A DNA stretch of 64,000 nt from NCBI RefSeq assembly GCF_001027285.1, contig NZ_CP011509.1, positions 10,068,501 to 10,132,500 on the forward strand, in the 5' to 3' direction. Made by a program: the position numbers and the translations under genes. Origin of the DNA: Archangium gephyra. Its GTDB lineage: Bacteria; Myxococcota; Myxococcia; Myxococcales; Myxococcaceae. Shown here piece after piece: positions 7,657-16,365 of the stretch. The notes beneath the pieces are model-generated. The model was not told where the DNA came from. It did not search any database and worked only from the letters and a program-made list of their open reading frames with translations. Every line of letters begins with the position of its first letter. Within the stretch, counting starts at the first letter, position 1.

Positions 7657-10256
7657 TGGACTCGCTCAGCCGCGCCCTCTCGCAACTCCCCCGCGACGAG
7701 GTGCGCGAGCTGCTCCCCGAGCACTTCCAGGCCCTCGCCCGCCTCTTCCCCGTCCTCCGGCTCAACGAGGACTCCCTGTCCCAGCAGCACGCGGAGCCCC
7801 TTCCGGAGGACCCCCTCCAGGCCAGGGCCCTCGCCGTGCGCGTGCTGAAGGAGCTGCTGCGGCGGATCGCCTCGCACAAGCCCCTGGTGCTGCTGCTGGA
7901 TGACCTCCAGTGGGGTGACCTCGACAGCGCCCGCTTCCTCGCGGAGCTGCTGTCGCCTCCCTTCGCGCCCCCGCTGCTGCTCGTGCTCAGCTACCGGAGC
8001 GACGAGGCCGCGAACAGCCCCTGCCTGGAGGCGCTGCGCCAGCTGCTGGAGCCGCTGTCGTGGACCGTCCCGCCCGTGGAGGTGGCCCTGCCGCCCCTCT
8101 CGCCCGAGGACTCCGCGCGCCTCGCCCTGGAGCGGCTGGGCGTGGAGGACCCCGCGGCTCGCGCCCAGGCCGAGCGCATCGCCCGGGAAGCCGGTGGCAG
8201 CCCGCTGCTGGCCGAGGAGTTCGTGCGCTACGTCACCTCGGACGGAGAGCGCGCCACCTCGGGAGAGCTGTCGCTCGGCCGCGTCGTCGACGCCCGCGTC
8301 CACCACCTGCCCGAGGGCGCACGCCAGCTCCTCGAGCTCCTCGCCGTGGCCGGTCATCCCCTGGAGCAGACACTCGCGCTCGACGCGGCACGGCCCTCCA
8401 AGGCCACGCTGTCGTCGCTCGCCCAGCTGCGCTCCGCCCACCTGCTTCGCACCCGCGCCACCCCCGGCGGTGTGGACCTCGAGGTGAGCCATGACCGCAT
8501 CCGCGAGCGGCTCGTGGAGACCCTCCAGGCCCCCGCCATCCAGGGCCACCACCGCCGGCTCGCCGAGGTGCTGGAGGCCCAGCCTCAGCCGGATCCCGAG
8601 CGGCTCGCGCTGCACCTCCACGGTGCGGGCGAGCTCGTCCGGGCCTCCCTCTACGCCCTCAGCGCCGCCGAGCGCGCCCGCGAGGCCCTGGCCTTCGCCC
8701 GGGCCGCGGAGCTGTATGGCCTCGCCCTCGAGTGGAGCCAGGGCACGCCGGTCTCCGGCCTGCCTCCCCGCGGTGAGCTGGAGCGGGCCCGGGCCGAGGC
8801 CCTCGCGCTCGCCGGCCGTGGCACCGAGGCGGCGCCCCTCTTCCTCCGCCTCGCCGAGGACGCCCCCGCCCACGAATGGCTGGAGCTCCAGTGCCGCGCC
8901 ATCGAGCACTACATGGTGGGTGGGCGGATCGACGACGGCACCGCGCTGCTCGGCCCCGTGCTCGAGCGGCTCGGCTTGAGCTACCCGCGCTCCACGGCCC
9001 GCGCGGTGCTGGAGGTCGTCTGGCTGCTGGCCCGGCTCAAGCTGCGCGGCATCGAGTTCACCGAGCGAGCCGAGTCCGAGGTGCCCCCCCTCCAGCTCCA
9101 GCGCATCGATCTGCTCTGGGCGCTGGGCCGGGCGCTGCTCAACGTGGAGCCCACGCGCGGCCTGCTCTTCCTGCTCCGGGGCCTGCTTCTGGCGCTCGAA
9201 GCCGGCGAGCCGCAGCGCGTAGCCCGTCCGCTGATCGCCTTCGGTGGCAACTGGTTGTTCCAGGGCTCCCCGGGCGCGCTGGAGTCGGGCACCCGCGACC
9301 TCGAGCGCGGCGCGGAGCTGGCCCGGCGGCTGGAGTCGCCCGAGCTGCTCGGCCTGACGGACATCTTCCGGGGCGTCCGCTCGTTCACCGTGGGCCAGTG
9401 GGCCGATGCGCTCGCCCAGGCGGATGCCGGCCTGGAGCGGATGCGCGAGAGCCGCCGGGACACCCTCTGGGAGGGCGGCATGGCGCGCACCATGGCGATG
9501 CTCACCCTGGACACCACGCATCGCATGACGGAGCTGCGCGAGCGCGGCGGAGACTGGTACCGCGTGGCCGTGGAGCAGGGGGACGCGTACTCGCAGATGA
9601 CGGCGCTGCTCGGCACCGGCATGGGACTGCTCGCCACCGGAGACGCGGAGGGCGCCTGCCAGCGCATGCGGGAGATCGCCGCCGCCTGGCCCCGGACGGG
9701 CACCATCCAGCACCTCTCCGTCTTCCTCGTGGAGGCCTGGGCCGACCTCTACCAGGGACAGCACGCCCGGGCCTGGCAGCGCATCACCCAGACGTGGCCC
9801 CAGGTGAAGTCCGCGCAGCTCCTGCGTGCCCTCGTGGGCCGGATGAAGATGTACACCCTGCGCGCATGCGGCGCGCTCGCCCATGCCGAGCACGACACGG
9901 GCGCACGGCAGAAGCTGCTCGCGAGCGCCGAGAAGGACGTGGAGCTCCTCGCCCGTCAGGGGCGCAGTGACTCCCTCCCGGTGGCCCACCTGCTCCGGGC
10001 CAGCATCGCCCGTCTCCGGGGAGACCCGGAGGGAGCGCGCTCGCACCTGTCCTCGGCCATCCAGGGCTTCGACGCCGCCGGCATGGCGGTCCACGCGGCC
10101 ATCGCCCGCCACCACCACGGAGGCCTCCTCGGCGGGGAGGAGGGCCGCGCCCTGGTGCGGACCGCCCACACGGTGATGACGTCCCACGGCATCGCCGAGC
10201 CCGCGCGCTGGGCCTCCACCTTCGCCCCGGGCTTCGCGGCCCCAGACACCCGATGA
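7437..10256 (+). CDS. Module A: STAND/AAA ATPase and TPR half of the PknK-like protein
   Basis: 939 residues as read from GTG 7437; in the intact paralogue (52784-56638) this is the continuation of the kinase chain. Residues 1-30 open with GREKELATLRAA, then the Walker A loop GLAGLGKSALL, and Walker B LLLDDLQWGDLDSA at about residue 155. The rest is helical and TPR-like, with a conserved final domain (ERDTLWEGGMARTMAMLTL-like region and GFDAAGMAVHAA near the end). STAND ATPases act as nucleotide-driven signalling switches. The GTG at 7437 is internal to the fused reading and has no ribosome site, so I do not think it is a true separate gene. It overlaps the next gene by four bases. Confidence 0.85.
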   Translation: MGREKELATLRAAASRGAAGETVLARVHGLAGLGKSALLESFAQELRREGHALVVSGRCYERESVPYKALDSLMDSLSRALSQLPRDEVRELLPEHFQALARLFPVLRLNEDSLSQQHAEPLPEDPLQARALAVRVLKELLRRIASHKPLVLLLDDLQWGDLDSARFLAELLSPPFAPPLLLVLSYRSDEAANSPCLEALRQLLEPLSWTVPPVEVALPPLSPEDSARLALERLGVEDPAARAQAERIAREAGGSPLLAEEFVRYVTSDGERATSGELSLGRVVDARVHHLPEGARQLLELLAVAGHPLEQTLALDAARPSKATLSSLAQLRSAHLLRTRATPGGVDLEVSHDRIRERLVETLQAPAIQGHHRRLAEVLEAQPQPDPERLALHLHGAGELVRASLYALSAAERAREALAFARAAELYGLALEWSQGTPVSGLPPRGELERARAEALALAGRGTEAAPLFLRLAEDAPAHEWLELQCRAIEHYMVGGRIDDGTALLGPVLERLGLSYPRSTARAVLEVVWLLARLKLRGIEFTERAESEVPPLQLQRIDLLWALGRALLNVEPTRGLLFLLRGLLLALEAGEPQRVARPLIAFGGNWLFQGSPGALESGTRDLERGAELARRLESPELLGLTDIFRGVRSFTVGQWADALAQADAGLERMRESRRDTLWEGGMARTMAMLTLDTTHRMTELRERGGDWYRVAVEQGDAYSQMTALLGTGMGLLATGDAEGACQRMREIAAAWPRTGTIQHLSVFLVEAWADLYQGQHARAWQRITQTWPQVKSAQLLRALVGRMKMYTLRACGALAHAEHDTGARQKLLASAEKDVELLARQGRSDSLPVAHLLRASIARLRGDPEGARSHLSSAIQGFDAAGMAVHAAIARHHHGGLLGGEEGRALVRTAHTVMTSHGIAEPARWASTFAPGFAAPDTR

Positions 10257-11737
10257 GCTGGCTCTTCCTGTTGCCGCTGGCACCGCTCGCCCTGGCCGCC
10301 GCCCCGACTCCCGAATCCGTGGACGGTGGCACTCCCGTCCCCTACGCCACCCAGCCGGATCTCCAGAGCGCCCCCATGGGCCTCTACGAGACCGGGCTCG
10401 CCCTGGCCGACATCAACCGCGATGGCTACCCGGATCTCATCACCGCGAGCGGGAACGATCAGGGACTCCAGCCGCTCGCCGTCTACCTGAACAACCCCCA
10501 GGGCAACCTCTTCAACAAGACGCAACGGCCGGATTGGGTCTCCGCGGATTCGGACGCCCACATGAACCTCGCCGTGGGCGACATCAACGGCGATGGCTGG
10601 CTGGACGTCGCGGTGTCCACCCTCGCACCGCCCCTGGGCAGCGGCGGCGTCAAGGTCTACTTCAACCAGCGCGGCACCCTGGAGAAGAGCCCCTCCTTCC
10701 GCTCGAAGGACATCTACAACTCGTTCGCCTGCGCGCTGGGGGATGCGAACGGGGATGGCCGCCTGGATCTGGCCACGTCGGACATGTCGCCCCTCGCCGG
10801 CGGCTCCGCGCGCATCTACTTCAACCAGGGCGGGACGCTCTCCACCAGGCCCGGTTGGCGCTCGAAGCCCGGAGGGTTCGGCGGCGGCATCCTCTTCACC
10901 GACGTGCAGCAGGATGGCTTCCTGGATCTGGTGGTGGGCACCCCCCAGGTGATGGTGTTCCCGGGGAGCGCTGGCGCGGACGGTGGCATCTCCCTGCCCA
11001 CCACGCCCGGATGGAGCTCCCGCGAAGGAGACCTGGTGCCCTATCTCTCCGCGGGCCCCGTGGGCACGCGGGGAACGTGGACCCTCGTCGTCTCACGCAA
11101 CGACGTGCAGGAGCTCATGAGCGGCGACGCGGGCACCCCGCCCCGCTACGAGGCCTACGTCCCCGCTCCCGATGCCGGCCAGCCCGTGTGGACGTCCACG
11201 CCCATCAACCTCGGCTCCGGCGTGAAGCTGGCGGACGTCAATGGCGATGGCCTGACGGATCTGCTCGGAGGCTCCTGGGGCGGCCTCGTCCCCGGGAGCG
11301 GCTTCTTCCAACTCTACCTGGGCCAGGGCTCCACCTTCGCGAGCCAGCCCGCGCTCACTTCCGCTCCCAGCACCCGCGGCATCATCCAGTCGCTCGACGC
11401 GGCGGACCTGCGGCAACGCTTCACCTGCCCCGGCTCCTGGAGCACCACCCTCACGCGCTCGCAGGCGGTGGTGACGCTCCCGCTCCCCCTCGTCAGCGGC
11501 ATCTCGCGGGTGAGCCGCAACGGCAGGACGCTGCTCCCACGCGACTACACCACCGTCCCCGGTGCGCCGTGGATCTCCTTCGCCCGGCGGCTCGCGCCCG
11601 GGGACACGCTCCAGGTGACCTATACCCATCCCCTCTCGGTGGACGTGGTCATGGCGAACCAGGACTGCTCGCTCGGCGATTCCGTCTACTCTTCCTATGC
11701 CACCGTCCCGGGCTGCGGGACCCCCTCCAAGGACTGA
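10253..11737 (+). CDS. Module A: exported FG-GAP/VCBS-repeat protein
   Basis: 494 residues with a Sec signal (MSWLFLLPLAPLALAAAPT) and no lipobox Cys, so it is exported across the inner membrane. At least four FG-GAP/VCBS calcium-binding repeats are visible: DINRDGYPDL, DINGDGWLDV, DANGDGRLDL, DVNGDGLTDL, typical of beta-propeller folds. A distinct C-terminal ~100 residues (SGISRVSRNGRTLLPRDY...) carries two Cys. The start overlaps the ATPase/TPR stop by four bases and the stop overlaps or touches the next gene, so it belongs to the module A operon. Module B has no counterpart. It may be a surface or periplasmic ligand-binding component; its function is unknown. Confidence 0.88.
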   Translation: MSWLFLLPLAPLALAAAPTPESVDGGTPVPYATQPDLQSAPMGLYETGLALADINRDGYPDLITASGNDQGLQPLAVYLNNPQGNLFNKTQRPDWVSADSDAHMNLAVGDINGDGWLDVAVSTLAPPLGSGGVKVYFNQRGTLEKSPSFRSKDIYNSFACALGDANGDGRLDLATSDMSPLAGGSARIYFNQGGTLSTRPGWRSKPGGFGGGILFTDVQQDGFLDLVVGTPQVMVFPGSAGADGGISLPTTPGWSSREGDLVPYLSAGPVGTRGTWTLVVSRNDVQELMSGDAGTPPRYEAYVPAPDAGQPVWTSTPINLGSGVKLADVNGDGLTDLLGGSWGGLVPGSGFFQLYLGQGSTFASQPALTSAPSTRGIIQSLDAADLRQRFTCPGSWSTTLTRSQAVVTLPLPLVSGISRVSRNGRTLLPRDYTTVPGAPWISFARRLAPGDTLQVTYTHPLSVDVVMANQDCSLGDSVYSSYATVPGCGTPSKD

Positions 11738-11742
11738 TGCCC

Positions 11743-12348
11743 ATGCTGGTGAAGTTCATCCACGACCTCACGACCAACGAGAAGCTGCAGCGCGCGTTCG
11801 CGGAGAACCCGAAGAAGGCCCTGCGGCAGGCGGGCCTCTCGGCGAAGCACCAGGCCCTCTTCAAGAACAGGGACCCCCAGCAGGTCTCCCAGGCGGTGAT
11901 GGACGAGCTGCGCACGAGTCCCTTCATCGGCTTCTGGTTCATGCCGGCCATCAACCTCACCGGCATCAGTCCGACGTCGGGCCGCCAGGGCCAGACGCTC
12001 AAGGTCACGCTCACCGGGCAGTACTTCACGGAGCCGATGACGGCCAACCTCGAGAACAACACGCAGAAGGTGCCCATCACCCTGCAGAGCGTGACGGGGG
12101 CCGGCCAGGAGAAGAGCCGGGCCACGGGCACGGTCACGCTCGCCGCGAACCTGCCCACGGGCCCGTACACCGTCCGCGTCACCTCCGACACGAAGGCGAC
12201 CTCCACGCTCAGCATGGGCTTCACGGTGAACGCGAGCAGTGGCAATACGCTCGCCGCCACTCCAGCGAAGAAGAGCCCGGCCCGGAAGTCCTCCGGCACG
12301 AAGACGGCCCCGGCCCGGAAGACGCGGGCGAAGACGCCCAGGAAGTAG
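11743..12348 (+). CDS. Module A: small protein with helical leader-like N-terminus, IPT/TIG-like domain and basic tail
   Basis: 201 residues from ATG 11743 (AAGGA nine bases upstream; an in-frame ATG at 11737 overlaps the preceding stop). The first ~55 residues read LVKFIHDLTTNEKLQRAFAENP then KKALRQAGLSAKHQALF, two helices with the F-x2-L...L..F...P...L spacing also present in module B (LLHFISDLIRNPELQRQFSKDP). Residues ~75-165 form an IPT/TIG-type Ig-like domain (ISPTSGRQGQTLKVTLTGQYF). The last ~40 are Lys/Arg/Ala/Ser/Pro-rich with TP and SP units (KKSPARKSSGTK, PARKTRAKTPRK), like histone H1 tails, and this tail is absent from module B. No signal peptide. The N-terminal helix recalls LigA-like or RiPP-leader helices, but no core peptide is evident. 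Confidence 0.8.
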   Translation: MLVKFIHDLTTNEKLQRAFAENPKKALRQAGLSAKHQALFKNRDPQQVSQAVMDELRTSPFIGFWFMPAINLTGISPTSGRQGQTLKVTLTGQYFTEPMTANLENNTQKVPITLQSVTGAGQEKSRATGTVTLAANLPTGPYTVRVTSDTKATSTLSMGFTVNASSGNTLAATPAKKSPARKSSGTKTAPARKTRAKTPRK

Positions 12349-12371
12349 GCCCACCGGCCTGGAGGCTCGCC

Positions 12372-13409
12372 CTGGTTCCCTCGGTCCCGAAGACGTTCGC
12401 CTGGCTGGCACCGCGCGTTCCGGAGGTGCTGGTTCCCCGGCGGACGATGGCCCGCTTCAAGCCCCTCACCCACCGGCTCCCGTCGCTGCGGAACTTCTCC
12501 TTCGAGTGCCGGCTGGACGCGGAGGCTCGCCAGGTGGACTTCCTCGGGACCCTCACACCGGCCTGGGGCGGAGAAGAGCTGGCACGCGAAAGGGGTGCGG
12601 CCCCGCCCGAGCGCTCCGGCCCCCTCTGGGACGGCGTCCGCGCGTTCTGCGCCGAGTGGGCACCCGAGGGCAGCCCGCTTCACGCGCGGGCCCCCTGCAT
12701 CTGGCTGGAGTTCGACCACGACCGGCCCGCGCCGCATGAGCCCCAGCCCTTCACCACGGTGTGCGTGCAGCCGGACTACGTCCACCGCCGCATGGCACGG
12801 GGCGCGCTTCCCGAGGGCCATCCCATCCGCGGCACCGTGTGGCGCTCACTGGAGTTGCTCGCACAGGGCTCGCTGGAGCCGGAGATCCGCCGCGCCCTCG
12901 CGCGCTGCTTCGACGAGATTCCCACCGGGGGCGCGCTGTTGCACGTCGCCCCCACCTACGCCCGGGGAACGCGCTCCATCCGGCTGGTGCTGGCGATGCC
13001 CTCCCGGAAGGTGTGGGCGTACCTGTCCCGCCTCGGCTGGCCGGGCCGGCGCGCCGACGTGGAGCGCATGTGCGAACCCTTCCAGAGCTCGAGCGAGGTG
13101 GAGCTCTACCTCGACGTGGCGGACGGCCTCCTGCCCTCGGTGGGCATCGGCACCGGGCTGCTGGAGCCAGACGAGCCGAGGATTCCCCTCCTCTTCGACC
13201 GCCTCATCGCGTGGGGCCTCTGCACGCCGGAGAAGCGTGACGGTGTCGTGGCGTGGCTCGGCGAGGACGCGCGGGTGCTCCTGCCAGGGCTGCGCGTCCC
13301 GAGCCAACTGCTGCGCTGGGCGACACTGAAGCTCGTCCACCGCCCCGGGAGGCCGCTCGAGGCGAAGGCCTACCCGGAGTTCCACGTGCGCCCTGCCTTC
13401 TTCGACTGA
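12372..13409 (+). CDS. Module A: unrecognised protein with GPLWDGVRAF/WLEFD motifs, probable CTG start
   Basis: About 345 residues from CTG 12372; the first in-frame ATG is at 12447. I favour the CTG because GGAGG lies exactly six bases upstream and because the resulting N-terminus (LVPSVPKTFAWLAPR...) has 47 residues before FSFECR, against 48 in the ATG-started paralogue at 57231 (MIVPIDELMSRLKPF...). Motifs shared with the paralogue: FxFECR, GPLWDGVRAF, (I/L)WLE(F/Y)D, CVQP, R(I/L)GWPG, GLCTPEKR, YPxFxxR. It looks soluble, with no signal or membrane helix. I do not recognise the family. Third position in a conserved module suggests it works with the IPT protein. Confidence 0.75.
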   Translation: MVPSVPKTFAWLAPRVPEVLVPRRTMARFKPLTHRLPSLRNFSFECRLDAEARQVDFLGTLTPAWGGEELARERGAAPPERSGPLWDGVRAFCAEWAPEGSPLHARAPCIWLEFDHDRPAPHEPQPFTTVCVQPDYVHRRMARGALPEGHPIRGTVWRSLELLAQGSLEPEIRRALARCFDEIPTGGALLHVAPTYARGTRSIRLVLAMPSRKVWAYLSRLGWPGRRADVERMCEPFQSSSEVELYLDVADGLLPSVGIGTGLLEPDEPRIPLLFDRLIAWGLCTPEKRDGVVAWLGEDARVLLPGLRVPSQLLRWATLKLVHRPGRPLEAKAYPEFHVRPAFFD

Positions 13410-13449
13410 ATCACGGGCATGATGGGAGGCTCCCCACCCGGAGGCTCCC

Positions 13450-13956
13450 ATGTCCGAGAAGAAGCCCACGGCGTCCAGCTCCCCGCTCTCCCGCGCCGCC
13501 GACCGCACTCGCGCCACCGAGCAGTCTCAACAGCACCCGCTCAACCCGAACTCGGAGGTCCACGGCCACTCGTTGAGTGAGCTCGTGGGCATGCGCCGCA
13601 CCGGCGTGCACCTGCTGCGCATCCCTCCCGGCAAGGAGTCCTTCATCTTCCACTCGCACCAACTGGAGGAGGAATGGATGTACGTGCTGTCCGGCCGCGG
13701 CATCGCCGAAATCGACGACACACAGCACGAGGTAGGCCCGGGCGACTTCCTCGGCTTCGCCGCTCCGTCCGTCGGGCACCACCTGCGCAACCCCTTCTCC
13801 GAGGACCTCGTCTACCTCTCCGGCGGCGAGCGCCGGGAGATGGAGGTCGCCGACTTCCCACGCCACAACAAGCGCATGATCCGCGTCGGTGGGACCCTCT
13901 CCTTCTGTCCGCTCGACCAGCTGGAGACGATCACCCTTCCCGACAGCAAGGACTGA
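13450..13956 (+). CDS. Cupin-domain protein
   Basis: 168 residues, one cupin barrel. The metal-binding motif is IFHSHQLEEEWMYVLSGRG (two His, one Glu, the Glu spaced as in cupin motif 1) and the second motif is VGPGDFLGFAAPSVGHHL. The N-terminal 30 residues are polar and variable. Such small cupins serve as sugar isomerases, oxygenases or sensors; the substrate cannot be told. GGAGG lies seven bases before the ATG. It lies 40 bases after module A but has no equivalent in module B, so membership of that operon is doubtful. Confidence 0.85.
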   Translation: MSEKKPTASSSPLSRAADRTRATEQSQQHPLNPNSEVHGHSLSELVGMRRTGVHLLRIPPGKESFIFHSHQLEEEWMYVLSGRGIAEIDDTQHEVGPGDFLGFAAPSVGHHLRNPFSEDLVYLSGGERREMEVADFPRHNKRMIRVGGTLSFCPLDQLETITLPDSKD

Positions 13957-13974
13957 GGGAGGCCGCGAACCTCG

Positions 13975-14430
13975 TCACGTCGCCTGGAGCGGCTGCGGGA
14001 AGGCAGCGGACTCCAGGAGACGCCGCAACTGCCCGAGGTCCTCCTCCAGGTGCTTCCTCGCGGTGCGGACGAAGAGCGGCGTGGTGAGGGAGACCAGACC
14101 ACTGAGCCGGGCCTGCGTGCGGAAGATGACCCGCGTCCCCTCCCGGGTCGGCTCGAACAGGCGCCAGCCCATCACCTGGATGTGCGGGATGCTCGCCCGG
14201 AGCACCACGCGCGTGGGAGGCGTGTACTCGAGCACCTCGACGGGCACGTGCGCGCGCCGCCCGAGCAGGTGCACCCGCTGGATGAGATGGACCCCGACTC
14301 CCAGCGGCCCTGTCGCCTCCACCTGCTCCACCACCGCGCTCCAGTCCGGGTCGTTCTTGGGGTCACTCGCCAGCGCGAAGACCTCGTCCAGAGGACGCCG
14401 GATGAGCACGCTCTGCTCCAGTTCGACCAT
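13975..14430 (-). CDS. SRPBCC (START-like) family protein
   Basis: 151 residues from ATG 14430. The pattern VELEQSVLIRRPLDEVFALASD is the typical N-terminal strand and hinge of the polyketide cyclase/dehydrase SRPBCC fold, followed by DPDWSAVVEQVEATGP and the final long helix (LFVRTARKHLEEDLGQLRRLLE). Such proteins bind hydrophobic ligands in a deep cavity. It is convergent with the cupin gene, 18 bases apart. Upstream of it, 14431-14649 is non-coding and holds the divergent promoters of this gene and the DUF885 gene. Confidence 0.82.
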   Translation of the reverse strand: MVELEQSVLIRRPLDEVFALASDPKNDPDWSAVVEQVEATGPLGVGVHLIQRVHLLGRRAHVPVEVLEYTPPTRVVLRASIPHIQVMGWRLFEPTREGTRVIFRTQARLSGLVSLTTPLFVRTARKHLEEDLGQLRRLLESAAFPQPLQAT

Positions 14431-14649
14431 CTCGCCTGCCTGCCTCCCTGAGCGGACCCCGAGCCCCCCGAAAGATGGGCCGTCCGCCGTGGTCTGTCGA
14501 AGAGCCACGAGGGGTGGCTCGCTCGCATGGTGTGCATCCGGGCGAACCTGGACAGGGCGCGCACCACCCGCGGAGGAGGGACCGGGTGCTGGAACGTCCT
14601 CGAACCGACAGTCCACCCACCCTCGGAGCAATGACTAGCTTCAGGAGCC

Positions 14650-16365
14650 ATGAACAAGGCCTCCTCGCCCGCTCTCGAGACCTTCCTGCGGCTCCGAGCC
14701 TCGTTCTTCGAGCGCTACCTCGAGACGCAGCCCGAGGAGGCCACCACGCTCGGGCTCCACCACCTGGATGACCGGCTGAAGGACCTCTCCCCTTCCGCGC
14801 TGGGTGACGAGTACGCCTTCCACCGCGAGGTCCTCGCGCGGCTCGAGCACCTCTCGCCCGGGGAGCTCCCCCCCGAGGCCCGGTTGGATCGGCTGGCGAT
14901 GCTCGACATCACCCGCTTCCACGTCCACACCTACGAGGAGCTGCGCGGCCACCGGCGGAATGTCGAGCTGTCGACCTACCCGCACACCATGCTGCAGTAC
15001 CAGATCGGCCAGGCCGAGACGGCCGGGGACTGGTCCGCCATCGCCAGCCGGGCCGCGCGCATCCCCACCTTCCTCCAGCAGCAGGAGCAGCTGCTCGCCG
15101 AGGGCGTCGCCACCCGGGAGCTGCCGGACCCGCACATCGTCCACGACTTCGCGGAGGACCACCTCCCCGTCATCGAGCGGTACTTCGAGCACCTCCCCGC
15201 CCTGCCCGAGGCGCACCAGGTGACGCTCTCCGCCGCCGAGGCCCGGCAGCTCCAGCAGGCGTCCCACGAGGCGCAGCGGGCCTTCGCCGCCCACCGCCAG
15301 TTCCTCCGCGAGCGCGTCCTGCCGTACACGCACGTCCCCGTGGTGCTCGGCGAGGACGAGTACCAGTGGCGGCTGCGGTACATGTTCGGCCTCACCGCCT
15401 CACCCGAGGAGCTGGTGCGCCAGGCCGAGGACGTGCTGGAGCGCGCCCAGGAGTCCATCCTCCAGCTCTCCGGCCAGCTCGCCCGCGAGCTCCCCGGAGC
15501 ACCCTCCACCCTCTCCAACCTGGGAGAAGCCCGGGCCCTGCTGCTCGGCCTGGAGACGGAGCACCCGGAGCGGGACGAGGACGTCATTCCCCTGTACCGG
15601 GAGCTCATCGCGCGCGCCGAGCACTTCGTCCACGAGCAGGAGCTGTTCAACGTGCCCGAGGGCCTCCGGCTGGGCCTCAAGCCGCTTCCCCCGGGCATGG
15701 TGGACGTGCGAGGCACCAACTGGCCCGCGCCGCTGTTGGATCCGCGCAAGGTGGGCTGGTTCGTGCTGGCCCCCATGGCGGCCGCGCACCCCACCGTCTG
15801 GGCCGCGCTGCTGGCGGTGCACGAGGGCATCCCCGGCCACTTCCTGCAGAGCGTCGCCTGGCAGCGCGCCTTCTCCGAGCACCCCGCCCCCGTGCGCTTC
15901 CTCCTGGTGACGGACCACGTGGCCATGGCGCGCGGGCACTTCGGCCCCATGCTCAACATCGAGGGCTACGCCACCTACGCCGAGGAGCGGATGCGGCGCG
16001 CGGGCTTCTACACCGCCGCCGAGGCCCTCACCGCGCTCGTGGCCCGGGCCCTGCGCGCCGTGCGCGTGGTGGTGGACATCGGCCTGCACACCGGGCGCAT
16101 GACGGACGAGGCGGCGGTGCGCTACCTCGTGCACCACGCCTGCATGCCGGAGCCCAACGCGCGGCGCGAGGTGCTCCGCTACAAGCGCATCCCCCTGCAG
16201 GCCATCACCTACCTGCTGGGCGCGCTCGACTTCGAGCGGCTGGAGGAGGACTGCCGGCGCGAGCGAGGCAGCCGCTTCAACGAGGCCCGCTTCCACGACG
16301 AGCTCTTCTCGTTCGGCCCGGTGTCCCCCTCGCTCCTGCGGCGCTTCATGCTGACGGGCGCGTGA
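14650..16365 (+). CDS. DUF885 family metallopeptidase-like protein
   Basis: 571 residues, soluble, no signal peptide. The zinc-binding motif HEGIPGH sits near residue 397 in the stretch AALLAVHEGIPGHFLQSVAW, the hallmark of DUF885 proteins, which are related to gluzincin peptidases. Further family features are the GYATYAEERM segment (about residue 440, third ligand Glu) and a helix-rich N-terminal half. The expected role is peptide hydrolysis in the cytoplasm. Its last 20 bases overlap the end of the convergent pyrophosphatase gene, so their transcripts are antisense at the 3' ends. Confidence 0.9.
   Translation: MNKASSPALETFLRLRASFFERYLETQPEEATTLGLHHLDDRLKDLSPSALGDEYAFHREVLARLEHLSPGELPPEARLDRLAMLDITRFHVHTYEELRGHRRNVELSTYPHTMLQYQIGQAETAGDWSAIASRAARIPTFLQQQEQLLAEGVATRELPDPHIVHDFAEDHLPVIERYFEHLPALPEAHQVTLSAAEARQLQQASHEAQRAFAAHRQFLRERVLPYTHVPVVLGEDEYQWRLRYMFGLTASPEELVRQAEDVLERAQESILQLSGQLARELPGAPSTLSNLGEARALLLGLETEHPERDEDVIPLYRELIARAEHFVHEQELFNVPEGLRLGLKPLPPGMVDVRGTNWPAPLLDPRKVGWFVLAPMAAAHPTVWAALLAVHEGIPGHFLQSVAWQRAFSEHPAPVRFLLVTDHVAMARGHFGPMLNIEGYATYAEERMRRAGFYTAAEALTALVARALRAVRVVVDIGLHTGRMTDEAAVRYLVHHACMPEPNARREVLRYKRIPLQAITYLLGALDFERLEEDCRRERGSRFNEARFHDELFSFGPVSPSLLRRFMLTGA

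Noticed and set aside
7389-10283. 964-residue reading frame on the minus strand across the module A ATPase/TPR gene
   Set aside because: High GC leaves antisense frames open. The product is Arg/Gly/Gln/His-rich with no domains, while the plus strand has Walker motifs and a homologue at 52784.
13450-13956. Cupin gene as a fifth member of module A
   Set aside because: It lies close behind, but module B has no such gene and a separate ribosome site and gap are present.
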